Positions 10,994 through 23,066 of a stretch of 56,862 bases of DNA are shown one piece after another. Position 1 is the first letter of the stretch, and each line of letters starts with the position of its first letter. Source of the DNA: Scytalidium lignicola (Eukaryota; Ascomycota; Leotiomycetes); assembly GCA_002812745.2 (NCBI GenBank), contig NCSJ02000280.1, forward strand, positions 1 to 56,862, given 5' to 3'. The translations under genes and the position numbers were made by a program. The notes under the pieces are model-generated. The model had not been told where the DNA came from. It was given only the letters and a program-made list of their open reading frames with translations, and made no database searches.

Positions 10994-12329
10994 TTATGCC
11001 GATTTGACACAGTATTGGTATCCTAGCCACAAGTTCGAGCAGGCAGCATCGAGACCGGTGTTCAACTGGATCAGTTGGCCGGAAGCGAGATTGAACTGCT
11101 GCTCTACTGAGTAGCAGTAGTCACCTGCCTTCACAGTGTAGTATTCGGCACAGTTGCTCTGGGCCCATGGGTAGACAGGGACGCCGGGGGCAGGCGAAGT
11201 TGATGCGCCTGAAGGTTGGGCTGGTGCCGCAGGAGGAGTGGAAGGAGCAGCAGGAGGGGCAGCTGGAGGAGGGGCAGGAGCAGGTGCTTTTGTTGGCGCG
11301 ACAGGAGCACTGGTTGTGGTTGGTGCTGGTGGTGGTGCCGGAGCGCTAGAAACAGGTGCTGGAGCTGAAGGGGCGGGGTTGTTGTTGGCCTTCTTGGGAA
11401 TAGAGCCGACGATGCCAGTGATTGTTGCAATGACGTTGGGGTTGCACAGGTTAGGAGCAGCACCCCATCCCAAGAGACGGTTAGCAACATCGGAGACGTA
11501 GCAGTGAGTAGCAACACCGTCGCCGAGGTTCTTTGAGGGAGGAATGGAGCCGGAGTTGTAGATTCTGGCAGCCTTGTAGTACATGCTAACATCGGTAGCG
11601 CCAGATTCAGCGATGCACTGCTTCAAACCATCACCACTGGAAGTGCCAGCAACACCATCAGTAATCATCTGCTTAATTTCTGAAGAAGGGCATGGGTTCT
11701 GAACGCTGCCGTCGTTGCAAGTTCCGGAACCATTGTGGTCCTGCATCAGACCTGGGTTTCGGACGCCATAGTTGGTTGTGGGTGCGCGAACGCAACCGTT
11801 GCTTTCCTGGAGTATGATGGCAAGGATAAATCGGGCGTCGACGCCGGTTTCGCTAGCAACGGATTGGATAGCAGCAGACATATCGCTGAGCTCCTGGTCC
11901 GAATTGTTTGGAACTCCCCATTGGGAGCAGGAACCTTTCATGATAGACGTGTTCATGTCGAACCTAGATAATTAAAGAAACGCATGTTAGAAAAGAGGTA
12001 CAGTAAAGAAGCAGCCATGGGAGGTCATACAAAGTGTTAAAGTCGGAAACCCATTGGTCTTGTGACGGCCAGCCCTCGGAGACGCTGCCCTCGCCACCAA
12101 ATACAATGTAGTCTACGATATCGCGGGCTTCTAAAGGAGAGGAAGCTACATCTGCAAGGGACCTTCTAGAGAGAAGGGACGGGACAGGAGCCCCAGAAAT
12201 GAGGGTGAAGAGGCTGCCGGCAGCCAGAATCTAATTGAGCACCAGCAGAGTCAGCGATTCATGCGCATAGAGAGATAGATGGGGGAGATCCATTGATGCA
12301 GCACAACTTACAAAAGGAGTGGAAAGCAT
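10994..12329 (-). CDS. Secreted protein: lysozyme-like domain plus C-terminal LysM
   Basis: Three exons (12329-12312, 12230-12031, 11963-10994) give 395 residues; the first coding exon is only six codons. A signal peptide (MLSTPF then ILAAGSLFTLISGAPV) and a dibasic SRR suggest secretion and processing. Residues about 90-240 form a Cys-rich domain with GVDARFILAIILQESNGCVR, resembling the helix and catalytic Glu of lysozyme-like lytic transglycosylases, and NPGLMQDHNGSGTCN. A long Pro/Ala linker follows. The last 45 residues form a LysM module (YYTVKAGDYCYSVEQQFNL to LWLGYQYC), which binds chitin or peptidoglycan-type glycans. A wall-directed or antibacterial hydrolase is the likely role. The Glu assignment is by motif only, and the domain could be non-catalytic. 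Confidence 0.85.
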
Positions 12330-14990
12330 GATGTTTGCTAAGGAAAAGAAAGGAGCGTCTAGCTTCTGAAGCGTCTAGCTTGTAGGGAATGAGTAGTACC
12401 TTGCCTGAAGATGGTGGTGAAAAAGATAGCCATGATGGTGGAGGTGGTGGATATCTTATACCCCGACGCTCTTCTGCTCTCTCTCATCTTTTCTCCAGCT
12501 GTGTCTCGTTGCCACTGGCTGGGCCAGGGCGGGTCCGATTTCCCCTGGGAACGCCTTGCGGGGACTAAAGATCCTTGACATCCTTGACATTCTTGACATG
12601 GAAAGGCTCGAAGCTTTGCCAGGGTGGACGAGGTGTGAGGTGAGGGTGGTTACGGTGGATCAGGGTCAGCAAGACATCGTGGATCCCTGGATCCGGCTCC
12701 AGTGTCCGTTCGAGTCGTGCAAGGAGTCAATTCGAGGGAAGTTGCCGACATGGGGGATGTAAGCAGCTTGGTCGTCTTGGGGAATGGAGAAAAGCAAAGC
12801 GAAGCGCAGAGGTGGAGAGGAAAGGGAGGGCCGTCGTTGGTGAAAGGGGGGAATGCCTCCTAGCGCGCGTGTCTGAGGGTTCGAGACCAGGGGCTGAATC
12901 CAGGCGAGGCAGATCCCAAGATCTCAGTTCCGAAGGCGGTAAGCCACAAACGGTCAAACAGCAGCATCACAACCATCAAGCGCCGACGCGGCAGAACACG
13001 ACTCGAATCCTTCAGCCTGAAAAAGCGACGTCTCGGGCAGAAAGTCTTGGTCGCCACCAAAAGAGAGCAGAGTGACATCGAGCTTCCTGCTTCAGCCCCT
13101 CAGCACCGAAGCACGTCCTGCACAATGCGCCCGAAAACCCTCAGCACCGGGTAGTCAGAACTGTCTGATGTCTATTCTTGCGCGCACAGTCGCTCGCACA
13201 GTCGCTCAGCACAGCCATACTGTCACTGTTACCGTTACTGTTGTTACTGCAATTACTGTACTTGCTCTCATCAGCAATGCTTCGGCCCTGGTTCTGTTCT
13301 TAATTTGGTCTTTCTAGCCGTGAGGATTGGGGACCATCTCCGTCGCTTGAGCCATGAGTAAGGCTGAGTCGGACAGGAACGGTGATGTCCACTTTCGGCC
13401 ACCTCGACGACCGCCAACCGCGGCGACAATCAATTTACATGCGACTTGCGGATGAGGGCATCGTGCGTTGTTTTTCCCTGAGTTGTTCCTCACGCCGGGA
13501 ATCAGCCCATCAGATCTCGTCCCTGATTGTTTGTGCCGGATCCAGCGAACCGGAAGAGAGCAGAAGAAGAAAAGAAGGCAAAAAAACAGATGTGCAGAGA
13601 TTTCGGGCCTGTGTGGAGCGATGGTTCCTGTGTTCCTGCAGCAGTGCAGCCGCTATACATCGTTATTCGGCAGTGATGGGCAGGGCGCTGTTTCAGCTAG
13701 TTGAGGGCACGAGAGGTGATGGAGAGTGTCCCTGATCGCCGTGCTCCATTGGATCGGGACTGGATTCATGGTGCGACAGCCCGACCCTGATGGTTCGGAT
13801 GCTTTTTGGGTCGTCCCAACTTTTCAGGCGCGAAAAAGAAAGATTTGGGCAATGCACCAATCAGTCAGCACCCATAGTGCGAATGGAGACAGTCGACGTG
13901 GCGAAAGGTCCAAGTAGTCAGCGATAAACTCAGATACGTTAGTGTACAGATTACAGTAGAATACCGGTAAGCAGATTTCGGTCCACCAAAAAGAGACAGA
14001 ACGGGGCAAAAAGGGCACAAAATGGCACTGTCAAAATGCCCCAAGAGTGGCCCCAAGCCTACCTGAAACGACGATGCCACTGTTCGTGCCTTTGTGCCCG
14101 CGTGGCCCGATTGGGTCCCTACTGTAGGAGCCGCTTCTTGATAGTTGATCTGCTGTGATTTGGGATTTGGCTGTGAAGTGCTGTGATGGGCCCCCCTTTT
14201 CACCTTTTCTCAGCGCATGTCCGCCACGTGATTCGCCCAAAGGTCCCCTACGCTCTCCAGCCTGGAACCCAAAAAGAGGCCCCTGTGGTAGCCTGAGCAA
14301 GTAACGACTCGCAACCATTCCAGCTCACTGGCCAGCGCCCACCAGAACCCCAGAACCCCATCCAGCAAACCACGCGCTGCCAATGACCTCCTCATGTGGT
14401 GTGCAAACATCTTGAAACAACACCGTTTCTTCCTCAATTTTTTGTTCTCGTGGCCCTTCTTTTTTTTCTTTCCTTTTTTCGGTTCCTGTGTTTTTGCACG
14501 TGAAAGCAATCATCCAATTCATCATTGCCGCCGGGAACTGTAACCGGTGATGACTGTGCTCCGCACGACTTGCTCGTTACTACAGTACATGCCTCTTCCC
14601 TCACCTCTCTTGGAGGGGCATCAGTTGTGCTAAATTAGTTTATCTCAATTGACTCTCAGAACCGATTACAATACTACCTAGACTCTTTCTCCGGCCAGGT
14701 GGATCGCAGATCTACGCCAAACTCTGCCCAGTGCTCACGATAACATGGTGGTACTTGCTTTACCGCCTACGTTCGTGTACCTTGCAATGTAACTTATAAG
14801 CTTAGCACACTGTTCAACCTTGGAGTTCGCTCTGGAGGGTAGAGAGGGCCAGTAACAACCTCCACGTGTATGGTACACCTCAAGCACGTCAACTGTTTCC
14901 TTTGAATCATTTTCCATAACTAATCCTAGCCAAACACAAACACATGCACATCGCTGCATCGACACTAATTAAGGCCTGGATTTTACAAGA
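12330..14990. other. Gene-poor region of mixed base composition
   Basis: This stretch is not as AT-rich as other gaps and contains ORFs up to about 117 codons, but none has a domain, a plausible splice partner or a biased composition. There are short tandem repeats, for example ATCCTTGAC-type 9-mers near 12569-12599 and CGCACAGTCGCT-type units near 13188-13212, and a pyrimidine-rich run near 14440-14480. The first part should hold the LysM gene promoter. A long non-coding RNA cannot be excluded. Confidence 0.45.
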
Positions 14991-17541
14991 TCGACCCAAG
15001 ACACCGCTTGCATTGTTCTGCGTGACCAGTTGAAGCCGCGCTGCGAACTCCTCACACAGCAACAGTTCAGCACTGTCATCATCACACGTAACCCAATCCG
15101 CTTCTGCCTACAGTACCTGCCTAACCCAGTTACCGGTATGCAAAAGTAGCAAAATCTAGATAGAATCGAACTTTAAAAAAGTTCGGTGAATTTCTGATGT
15201 CATCTTTATTTTCATCACAGCCCATATATATCCCTATAGTAGCACGTCCCATTCTTAGAATATGCTTGTGGTTACCCATTCCAGAATGATGCTGGTAAAT
15301 GTAACTGTCGGTTCACCTGTAGCACGAAGTACGGTACGCAATTATACGTAATATACTCGTTGTGCTATTCCATGGTTGTTGTACGATTAGGGGTGGGAGA
15401 GCGAAGCTGTAGGAGCTTCGCTCGTTCCCACTACCTAATCGGGACTAGCTTACAGGGGCACGTGAATATCACGTGTACATAACCACTATTCTACCAACAG
15501 TAACGCTGCGATTTAAGGCCCTGGCACGCATTTTCGCGTAAGTTAAATACAGTCGGTAAAGTTGATTATCTTCTATATTTACTCTCGTGCTTTACCGTAC
15601 GGATGTACTGTACCGTACGTCAGCACTTAAATTATTTACAGTCNTTTTTTTAATTCTATAATCGTTCATGAATTATTTTTAAAGTCACTCTTACAGTAGT
15701 ACTATAAGACGCGTAATACATAAGTATAACTTGTGAATGAACAGTTACACTACGGAGTTATATTTGGGTAGAGATGGATGTATACATTCTAAGATATATC
15801 TATAATTGAACCAGATCGAAATTTCACTTCAATCCCCTGCTCCTAATTCCTCTATGAGTTTCTTCATCCAAAATTAATACAAATAATTTTATATATTTAA
15901 CTAACAAGTTCCTCTTATAATGCAAACTTACCGATGAATCAAAAACACCTTAGATGAAAGACAATCTAACAGTTAAAAAGTAAAGCTGAAATAAATAAGT
16001 AAAGTACAAATCCCCGTAATCTTGTCCACATGTCGCAAAAATTCTATTTTTAGAAATCCTCATACAAAAGACGGGGAATAATAATACAGTAGTTGACTAC
16101 TACTACTGTACTACTTCTCTATAATCCTAGAGAGGTAGCGGGAAGAGGAGATTCTAATAGATCACCGATAGTAATAAACTAAACACTAGGTAGGCATCAA
16201 AACATTGCCCGGAATCGGAACGAAAGAAAAACTCAATGCAAAGTTTCTACTAGATGTAAAAGTTTTAAGGAGAGAAGTTTCTTGTGTTTCTCTTTTAGAG
16301 AGGAGATATTTCAAAGTTCATCTTCTTTGCTAAGCGCTAGAGGAGAGAGATGTCGGTTACGTGAATACAGTAATAAAAGTCGGACATTAACACGATCTAA
16401 CGAGCAGAGTTGGTGTATCGGCTGGAACAGATAGCTTGAAAGAACTAGTTTAGATACTTTAAGGTTCTAAAATTTCAGCAACAATATAAGAAGGTCTCAG
16501 GTCAACTTTCAATTCAACTCAATAATTGAGAAGTTAGTATCCCCGTGAATTATTTTAAATTTTTGTTTTAAGTTTTAACTACTTAGATTTTAGCCGTGGT
16601 TAAGTCTATACGCAGCGCTAATACCAGAGTGTTTCAGTACTTGATTACTATATTTCAAGGCTGGTAAAACAAAACCTACGTTTTGATAAATTCTATTAAG
16701 TGTGAAATAGAAGTCGAACAAGATTAGAGAACCTCCGAGAGGGAAACCCACCCCCTCTATGCTTTTAACTACTCCATACCTCTACGCCTTTGTATTATAT
16801 ATCAAGTAGCATATCTTAACCTTAGATACTAGATGTTGAAAAGCTTAAGCTCGTATTAATGAGCTATATATGGACCTACCATCAAGTCTTGCCAAGAGAC
16901 CGCTAAGCAACGTCTGAACGCGTAGTAGCAGTTTTCATTATAGCTAACATTCATGTACATATCTCTATGTTAAACGGGTAAACCAGGAAATTCTATAGTT
17001 TCACATTTCATTTACATAGATGGCTTAAGGGGGTCTGACGACCATCCGTTTATGAAACAATAGTATTAAGGTGGTGAAGTCATAGCTGTTCGATAGGAAT
17101 GGATAATGTATATTGGCTAGTAGAAGGTATCATGCATTTTACTAAGATATGAATAACATCCTAACCCAAAGTCTCAAGTCGGAGATTCAAGCACTATGCC
17201 TGGATAAGTGGATTAAGAGATGCAATAGAGCTTTCTTGTAGGTAGTGTTGGTTGTTGTGATGGCTTAGGCGAAGTGTAGACGTTTCTGAAAATCGAATAG
17301 GGTATGTAAGCCACTTGTAGAACTGTTTTGTCGGCCGACTGATTGCTGGTAAATCAGCTGTATGCTCTATTATTTAGGCATTAGAGACGTCCCTTCTTCT
17401 CTTCAATTCTTCATACTGTTCTCATGCCATATCAGTATAGCTTATTCTGCAAGCCCATTGGGCATTCCAGTCCAAGTTTCTGCAGTTAGCCCCAACCAAC
17501 GCAGCGTAAGATTTTTGAGTTGAAGCTGAACTGCCAATTTC
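14991..17541. other. Gene-poor AT-rich region
   Basis: About 2.5 kb with stops in all frames and no recognisable gene. It contains the hairpin at 15385-15440, a pair of CACGTG boxes at 15459-15475, and an N at 15644 before a T run. It looks like decayed repeat sequence, but I cannot name the family. Confidence 0.5.
15385..15440. repeat. Long inverted repeat (hairpin) with 5-nt loop
   Basis: The left arm GATTAGGGGTGGGA plus GAGCGAAGCT is matched by its reverse complement on the right with a few mismatches and small bulges; the loop is about GTAGG. The arm length is about 25 nt. It could be a MITE remnant, a terminator or a structured RNA element. Confidence 0.75.
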
Positions 17542-18763
17542 TTATCCCTTCTCATTACTAATCCAACTCTGCTCGTTAGCCCTCTTCCTTAACGTTTCCT
17601 CATAATCTTCGATAGCTTGGATTCCAACGTTCGCTTCAGGCTCCCATGTAGGTTCCCAGTCGCCTTCCCAATCAATAAAAAAAATATCTCTCTATCGTGC
17701 CATCCTCAGCTCGACGCCACTCATCGTCGAGAATTCCTTTGATATCGTACTCGTCTTCCTCAATTTCATCGTTCTGGCTTTGAATGTCGTTGATCTTTGC
17801 TGCTTCCTTCATGATTAAGTATTTATTATTGGTCCGGGGGGATTTGGCAAGTGATTTAGGCCTTGACGACAGGCTTGGTTCAAAATATGCGTCATCTGAT
17901 CTAGTGGTAGAAATACTCGATGATTTTGGGTACAGCATCGCTGATGAACCTTCAAAGGGCTCTGGAGAGGTTGATATGGATATAGACTCCATCGCATTAT
18001 TACTCGATATAGGACGGTCTAGGGTTGCCTGTAATTGGCGTTCAAGCGCAACCCTCGTGGGAGTGTTTAAATCATCCTCTTCACTTCCGGTATCAACAGC
18101 CATAGGCTCCACGATCCCCTGCATTGGAATAGATAGCGACGGTTGACCTTCATATCCGGAGCGTCTTCTAGGACTGGTTACAGATATTTCCTCTGCCAAA
18201 CGATATCTCTTCGCTGGAGGACTAGGATCTGGCGGTAACAGCCCCATTCCAGGAGCAGATGGTCGTCTTAAGGCAAAGCCATCATCTCTAGTGTTGATAA
18301 TATGCTTTCTCTTGCGTGACCTTGGGGTCTTCTCCTTTTTCACACGTGACTTCTCTAATTGCTTCGCTGCCTTGTTTTCTAACTTTTTACGACGACGAGC
18401 TTCTTTAGCCTCAATGATCGGGAGTTCCTCTTCTAGCCTCTGCTTCTCCCTTAGATTCGTCTGTTGGAATTCCCAATCCTCGAGAGTTCTGCTAGAAACC
18501 CAATCTAGAATGTGCTGTGGCGGTACACCAACTTGAGAGCGGCCATCTTTGTAGCCAACGAGGTACCTTGGAGAACCCGACACATTTACTAGATCGAATA
18601 TTATTCCATCTTTATCGTGCGGTGGCATCAGTGAAATAGGCGCTAGAGGAGGACCGCAGCCAGGCACATATTTGGGCCGTTCAGTCAACTTAAAGTTGAA
18701 ATGAGATGTCGCCCACCAAGGTTTGGCCTCGGAAGATAAAGGCCTGGATGATTTTGGACCCAT
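17542..18763 (-). CDS. Chromodomain protein with apparent frameshift in an A8/T8 run
   Basis: The reverse strand is open from an ATG at 18763 for about 360 codons, then hits a stop just after a run of eight T (plus-strand A run 17677-17684). Reading one base fewer there continues to a stop at 17542 and gives 406 residues. The continued part completes a chromodomain: YDIKGILDDEWRRAEDGTIE before the run and DWEGDWEPTWEPEANVG after it, the aromatic-rich core that binds methylated lysine in histone tails. Upstream is a lysine-rich coiled stretch with KKEKTPRSRKRKH, a likely nuclear signal, and a long Ser/Pro-rich disordered region. The N-terminal part is not recognised. Because other homopolymer-linked defects occur in this window, a sequencing error is more likely than gene loss, but a real mutation is possible. 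Confidence 0.75.
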
Positions 18764-19609
18764 ATTTTCATCGTGAAAAACCCAGAGCGTGAAGTTGCAT
18801 GTTGATAAAATAACGTTGCAGAATNAAAAAAACAAAGAAAGATGACGCTAGCCGACGAAAGATGCCACATTAGGGAAATTAAAACAAGCTAATTTCAGCT
18901 GATGCCTAAGGCAATATTTTTAAGATCAAAAATAACTCTTTTCAAACATCATATTTCCTTTAAAATGTTAAAATTTTACTTTATTTTATGAGATTAAATA
19001 AAATGACCCTTTTTATAAAGTAAGTTATGTATAGTTAACTATTTAAGTGATTTTAAATTATAACTTAATTGTAGAATTGAGTTACGTAAATGTTCAAAAT
19101 GTAAAATTACGTGCATACCCTGTAAGCCAAACGTCAAAGAAGATAATAGATGTACACTCTCAACATTCACAGTTATGATGCTACATTTGGACAGCAGCGA
19201 TGCATACACATTAGATGGGGGAAATTTTAGTTTAAATATTTGTTACTTTTCATCGTCGCAAAATTCTCCTTTTTGCCTCAGGAATCTAGAGATCTACAAT
19301 TAGGGCTTAAAGTCACATATGTGTAGTTATGGATTGAAAGTATAGCTAGAATGGCCCTTAAGCCTTTAGGCGTCCCTTAAACACTAGCTGCTAACAAGAC
19401 GGTGGATTTTCTCATTATTTTGAGCCACATTTTACTCAGCGTGCATGATAACTCAGCTCCTGCAGGTCATGCACTACTGATGTTCATGCCTGAGGCATTG
19501 ATGAAATAACAACCTTCATCCACTTCACTCCCAGTCGATTGTATTCGACTTCACGAAGTGACGACAATCCGAAGCACCAAGTCCATTTCCCGCCACACCA
19601 TCGATCACC
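18764..19609. other. Divergent intergenic region, AT-rich
   Basis: About 850 bp between the divergent chromodomain gene and PAM17. An N sits at 18825 before an A run. No gene is seen; promoters of both genes must lie here. Confidence 0.5.
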
Positions 19610-20404
19610 ATGTTGTGCACAGCTCCAAATCTCCGAACCGCGGTGATAGGTTGCCGGTTACAACCTACACTGCTCACTCCATACACATATCACGCTCATT
19701 TTCCATCTTCGCAAAGAAACGCAGACATCACAGCTCCACGCTCCACAAACCGTCGAAAACTGGGCAGCTCACAGATCGTTCGCCATGCATCTTCGATAAG
19801 CAGCCCGCAATCGCAACCCTCCCCATCTTCTACACAATCTACTAGCACCGGGCAGGAGAGGCTCGACTGGAATACTTTCTTCAAGCTGCGCAGGAACCGT
19901 CGCTGGTACCAACTCGGATCTTCAATAGGAACCGGTATCAATGGATTTATACTGGGAGCACAAGTTTTGACGAGGACCGATATGGATGCTCTTGTCTCGC
20001 AGATCCCTTTGGATCCCTTCATCACGCTTGGTCTGATCACATTTAGCTGTGGAGGACTAGGGTGGCTTGCTGGTCCGATCGTTGGTACGGCCGTGTTCAA
20101 CTTGCGGAATCGGAAGTTTAAGCACCAGATTGATATAAAGGAGAAGGAATTCTTTCGGCGGGTGAAGAAGTACAGAGTTGATCCATCGGCTTCTTCGATG
20201 GCGAACCCCGTCCCAGGTGAGCTTAGATTCGTCTTCCTTTAGTTGCTAGCTTGAATGTTGCTTTGAATATCGCCTTACTTGTTCGATTTTGCTAACTATC
20301 TCCAAATAGATTATTATGGGGAGAAAATCTCTAGTGTTCAGGGCTATAGACAATGGTTAAAAGATCAGAGGGCGTTCAACAAGAAACGGCAGACATATGT
20401 TTGA
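19610..20404 (+). CDS. PAM17: Pam17, subunit of the mitochondrial import motor
   Basis: Two exons (19610-20216, 20310-20404) give 233 residues. Pam17 belongs to the presequence translocase-associated motor on the matrix side of the inner membrane, helping Tim44 and Hsp70 pull proteins through TIM23. The first 70 residues are basic and Ser-rich, as expected for a matrix signal. Family marks are LDWNTFFKLRRNRRWYQ, two membrane segments around ISG-like GTGINGFILGAQ and ITLGLITFSCGGLGWLAGP, and the C-terminal YYGEKISSVQGYRQWLKDQR followed by the basic AFNKKRQT. The intron falls at the family-typical place before DYYGEK. An alternative start at 19558 is in another frame and is not used. Confidence 0.95.
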
Positions 20405-20593
20405 TCCACTGGGTGATCCATCTGGCAGAGTCAGGGAGAATTGCAGGATGTTTAATCATCATTTTCATATTTAATCTGGGATTTTATCGTTAGCTTTTTC
20501 TGCAACGATTATGAAGGCGTTTTCAGCCTCTCCCCGTGTAGCAACAGGTAAATATACCAAAACCACCATTCCTAAACTTTATATGAGGTCTCC

Positions 20594-22097
20594 CTAGTAT
20601 TCCGGAAAACTCTGATCGACCTGCTCTCTCCATGCACGTAGCCCACCTTTTATATCGCCTATATACCTTGACCCACCTGAGTCAATCCCTAACTCCTTGA
20701 ATTTTCTAACAGCAACTTGCGAATCGTTTCCCAGTCTACAAACCACATATATCGGTGCATCCTGAGGTAAAGAACTAGGTAACCATTCCGGTCTAGACCC
20801 TTCGCCATCTTTCAATCTGCTGCCCTGCAAAATTGAGAAAGGTACATTAATAGACCCCTCGATGTTGCAGATATCGAATTGGACCTTCTCCCTTGTGTCC
20901 ACTAACAGATGCCGCTTCTCTTTCTCTTCTCTCAATTTCTTGTACTCTGCAGCCTCGATTCTCTCCTCAGGGAGAAGTATGTGTACAGGAGATGACACAC
21001 CACAGAACTTCAAATAGTCCATAGAACCAGAAGTCAACGACTCCGTCGTCAACTGCGAATGTCCCGAACAAGCAAAACAATCCGATCTTCGACCCTTCAA
21101 TTTTAGACTCCGAAAATTTACTGCTCCTTTTCCTGAGAATAATAGCATTGTCGCTGGGTTTGACGTCTTGTTTATGTCCTCTTCACCTGCTAGTTTATTG
21201 CCCACCATCAGATTAATTGCCTCCAGAGCCTGTAATACTCCCATAACTCCGACTATCGGACCCAGAATACCGCCATCTCCACAACTGACAACACTCTCCA
21301 CTGGTGGTGGCTTCGGAAATACGCATCGATAGCATGGTCCGCCGGCAGGGTTACCTGCTGGAAGGGGTGGAGAGTTGAGTACGATAAGTTGACCATCTGT
21401 TCGGAGAGCCGAAGCGGAAACAAGAGGCTTTTGAAGGAGAACACACGTATCTGAGATGAGATAACGGGAAGTAGGATGATCAGTACAATCTAAGATGAGA
21501 TCGTACTTGCTGAAAATAGACACTGCATTTTCAGGAGAGAGGTGAGAAGGGTGTGGATTATAAATGACGTTTGGATTCAAGCTTTGTAGAAATGAAATAG
21601 CGCTGTCGACCTTCTTCATCCCAACCTTTGAAGTGCTGTGAATTATCTGTCGATGAAGATTTGAAGTCTCCACAACATCTCCATCAACGATACCAATAGT
21701 TCCAACACCTGAGCCAGCTAAATATGCTGCAGCCGGGCAACCTAAGCCTCCAGCACCTACGATAAGGACTGAGGCGGACTTCAAACGAAGTTGGCCTAAG
21801 ATGAAGATCAGCTTATGTAGATACTATGCTAAACTAGAATACAAAGTATGAACCTTGAAGCCCAATACTAGGGACTATCATCTGTCTACCATATCTCCTG
21901 TATTCTTCTGCTGATAACGGATATTGTGTTGGAGGGACAGTCACATTCTCTACCTTCCGCGGGGCTTCATCAGAAAGTACCCCGCCATTGTGAGCAACCT
22001 CTAATGAAGCCAACTGCTGCTTCAATTTCCCGAGTTTTTCTTCTGTTTCAGCGATCTGCTGCTTCAAAGTCTCAATTGCCTCATCTGTTCTCTCCAT
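20594..22097 (-). CDS. UBA4: Uba4: adenylyltransferase and sulfurtransferase
   Basis: Two exons (22097-21854, 21795-20594) give 481 residues. Uba4 (MOCS3 in animals) activates the ubiquitin-like protein Urm1, and in many organisms the molybdopterin synthase subunit, by adenylation and then sulfur transfer. It is needed for tRNA wobble-uridine thiolation. A coiled coil occupies residues 1-35. The E1-like domain has VGAGGLGCPAAAYLAGSG, DGDVVETSNLHRQ and zinc-ligand pairs CYRC and CFAC. The C-terminal rhodanese domain has LLVDTREKVQFDI and the active-site loop VVCRLGND with its persulfide cysteine. It is convergent with PAM17 (189 bp gap) and divergent from SLX9. Confidence 0.96.
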
Positions 22098-22316
22098 CTC
22101 CTACTTAATGTAGATTGTGAAATTTAATGGTCGCATTATTAATATGCATATGACTCGGTTCACAAAAGTTTGGATACTGTAACNTTTTTTTTATTCGCTT
22201 GGCGAATCAGTTCCGTTACGAAACTAAAAAAAAATTCCCCTCTAGCTCACCAGCTCTCAGTTCATGCAACAACTTTTTCAATTTTAATTGNAAAAGAAAA
22301 ATATTTGACAAAAGCA
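22098..22316. promoter_or_regulatory. Compact divergent promoter of UBA4 and SLX9
   Basis: Only about 220 bp separate the two divergent starts. It carries two Ns (22184 and 22291), each at the edge of a T or A run. No specific binding site is recognised. Confidence 0.5.
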
Positions 22317-22966
22317 ATGGTACCGGTTTCCCAATTCTTTCCCACCCTAAACCTAAGAAAAAAACTTACACCCCAATCCAGGCCCCAACAGCCCCCAAAA
22401 AACGTCCATCCCTCCGCGCCAAAGCCCTCAAATCCACCACCTCCAACCCCCTTCCCACAACCCCTCGACTCCCAGACTCCGTGGCCACCGACGGCTTCCT
22501 CTCCTCGAAAAAGGACAAACGCCTAATCAAACACTCAGCCTTCAAATCCCGCATCGAGAAGAAGGCAACCACCAAACCCCTCAAGCGTCGCCGTCCTAAC
22601 AAGAAGCTCGTCACGACCTTGAACAGCTTAGTCGATGCATTACCCGATATAGAAAGCAACGACAATGACGATGACGAGGGTAATAATAATGATGGACGAC
22701 CGAAGAAGATCAGACACAGGAGCTTGAAGAGTAAACCCGGTGCTTTGAAGAAGCGAGTGCGGCTGGAGAAGGCGGAGAGGGAGCGGTTTGGGAAGAATAT
22801 GGCGGTGCTGGCTACAGGTGTGCGAGCTATGGAGGTCGATGGTGGGAATGGAGAGGCGGGGAATGGTAGTGGTGGTGGGGAGAAGACGGCTTCTGCTACG
22901 GCTGGTCGGTGGGCGGCTTTGAGGGGGGTTTATCTCGCAGACTTTGGAGCAGAAGGAGGAGTTTAG
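22317..22966 (+). CDS. SLX9: Slx9-type ribosome biogenesis protein
   Basis: I read the first coding exon as the ATG alone (22317-22319), then a 62-nt intron (22320-22381), then 22382-22966, for 195 residues. This gives MAPTAPKKRPSLRAKALKS, which matches the usual fungal Slx9 opening. Without the intron the frame would have to start at 22199 and read across an N. Slx9 binds 18S pre-rRNA in the nucleolus and aids export and maturation of the small subunit. Other family parts are FLSSKKDKRLIKHSAFKSRI and the basic ALKKRVRLEKAERERFGKNM helix, with an acidic Asn/Asp run between. The C terminus is RWAALRGVYLADFGAEGGV. Confidence 0.85.
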
Positions 22967-23066
22967 ACGGTGATTTCGGATTGCAGGGAGATAACGCATG
23001 TGTAAAAAGAAATCCTGACGGCTTACTTATGTACCGTTCGGTGGTAATTCAATTCTGGTGGAGACA

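Noticed and set aside
11131..11592. A long ORF in another frame of the LysM gene
   Set aside because: It is the shadow of the Pro/Ala-rich linker, whose repetitive GC-rich codons keep other frames open.
12877..12895. A tRNA B-box-like GGTTCGAGACC
   Set aside because: The flanking bases do not form a T-arm stem and no acceptor or anticodon stem is present.
12860..14509. Several ORFs of 70-120 codons in the gene-poor region
   Set aside because: No domains, overlapping on both strands, no consistent frame or splice sites.
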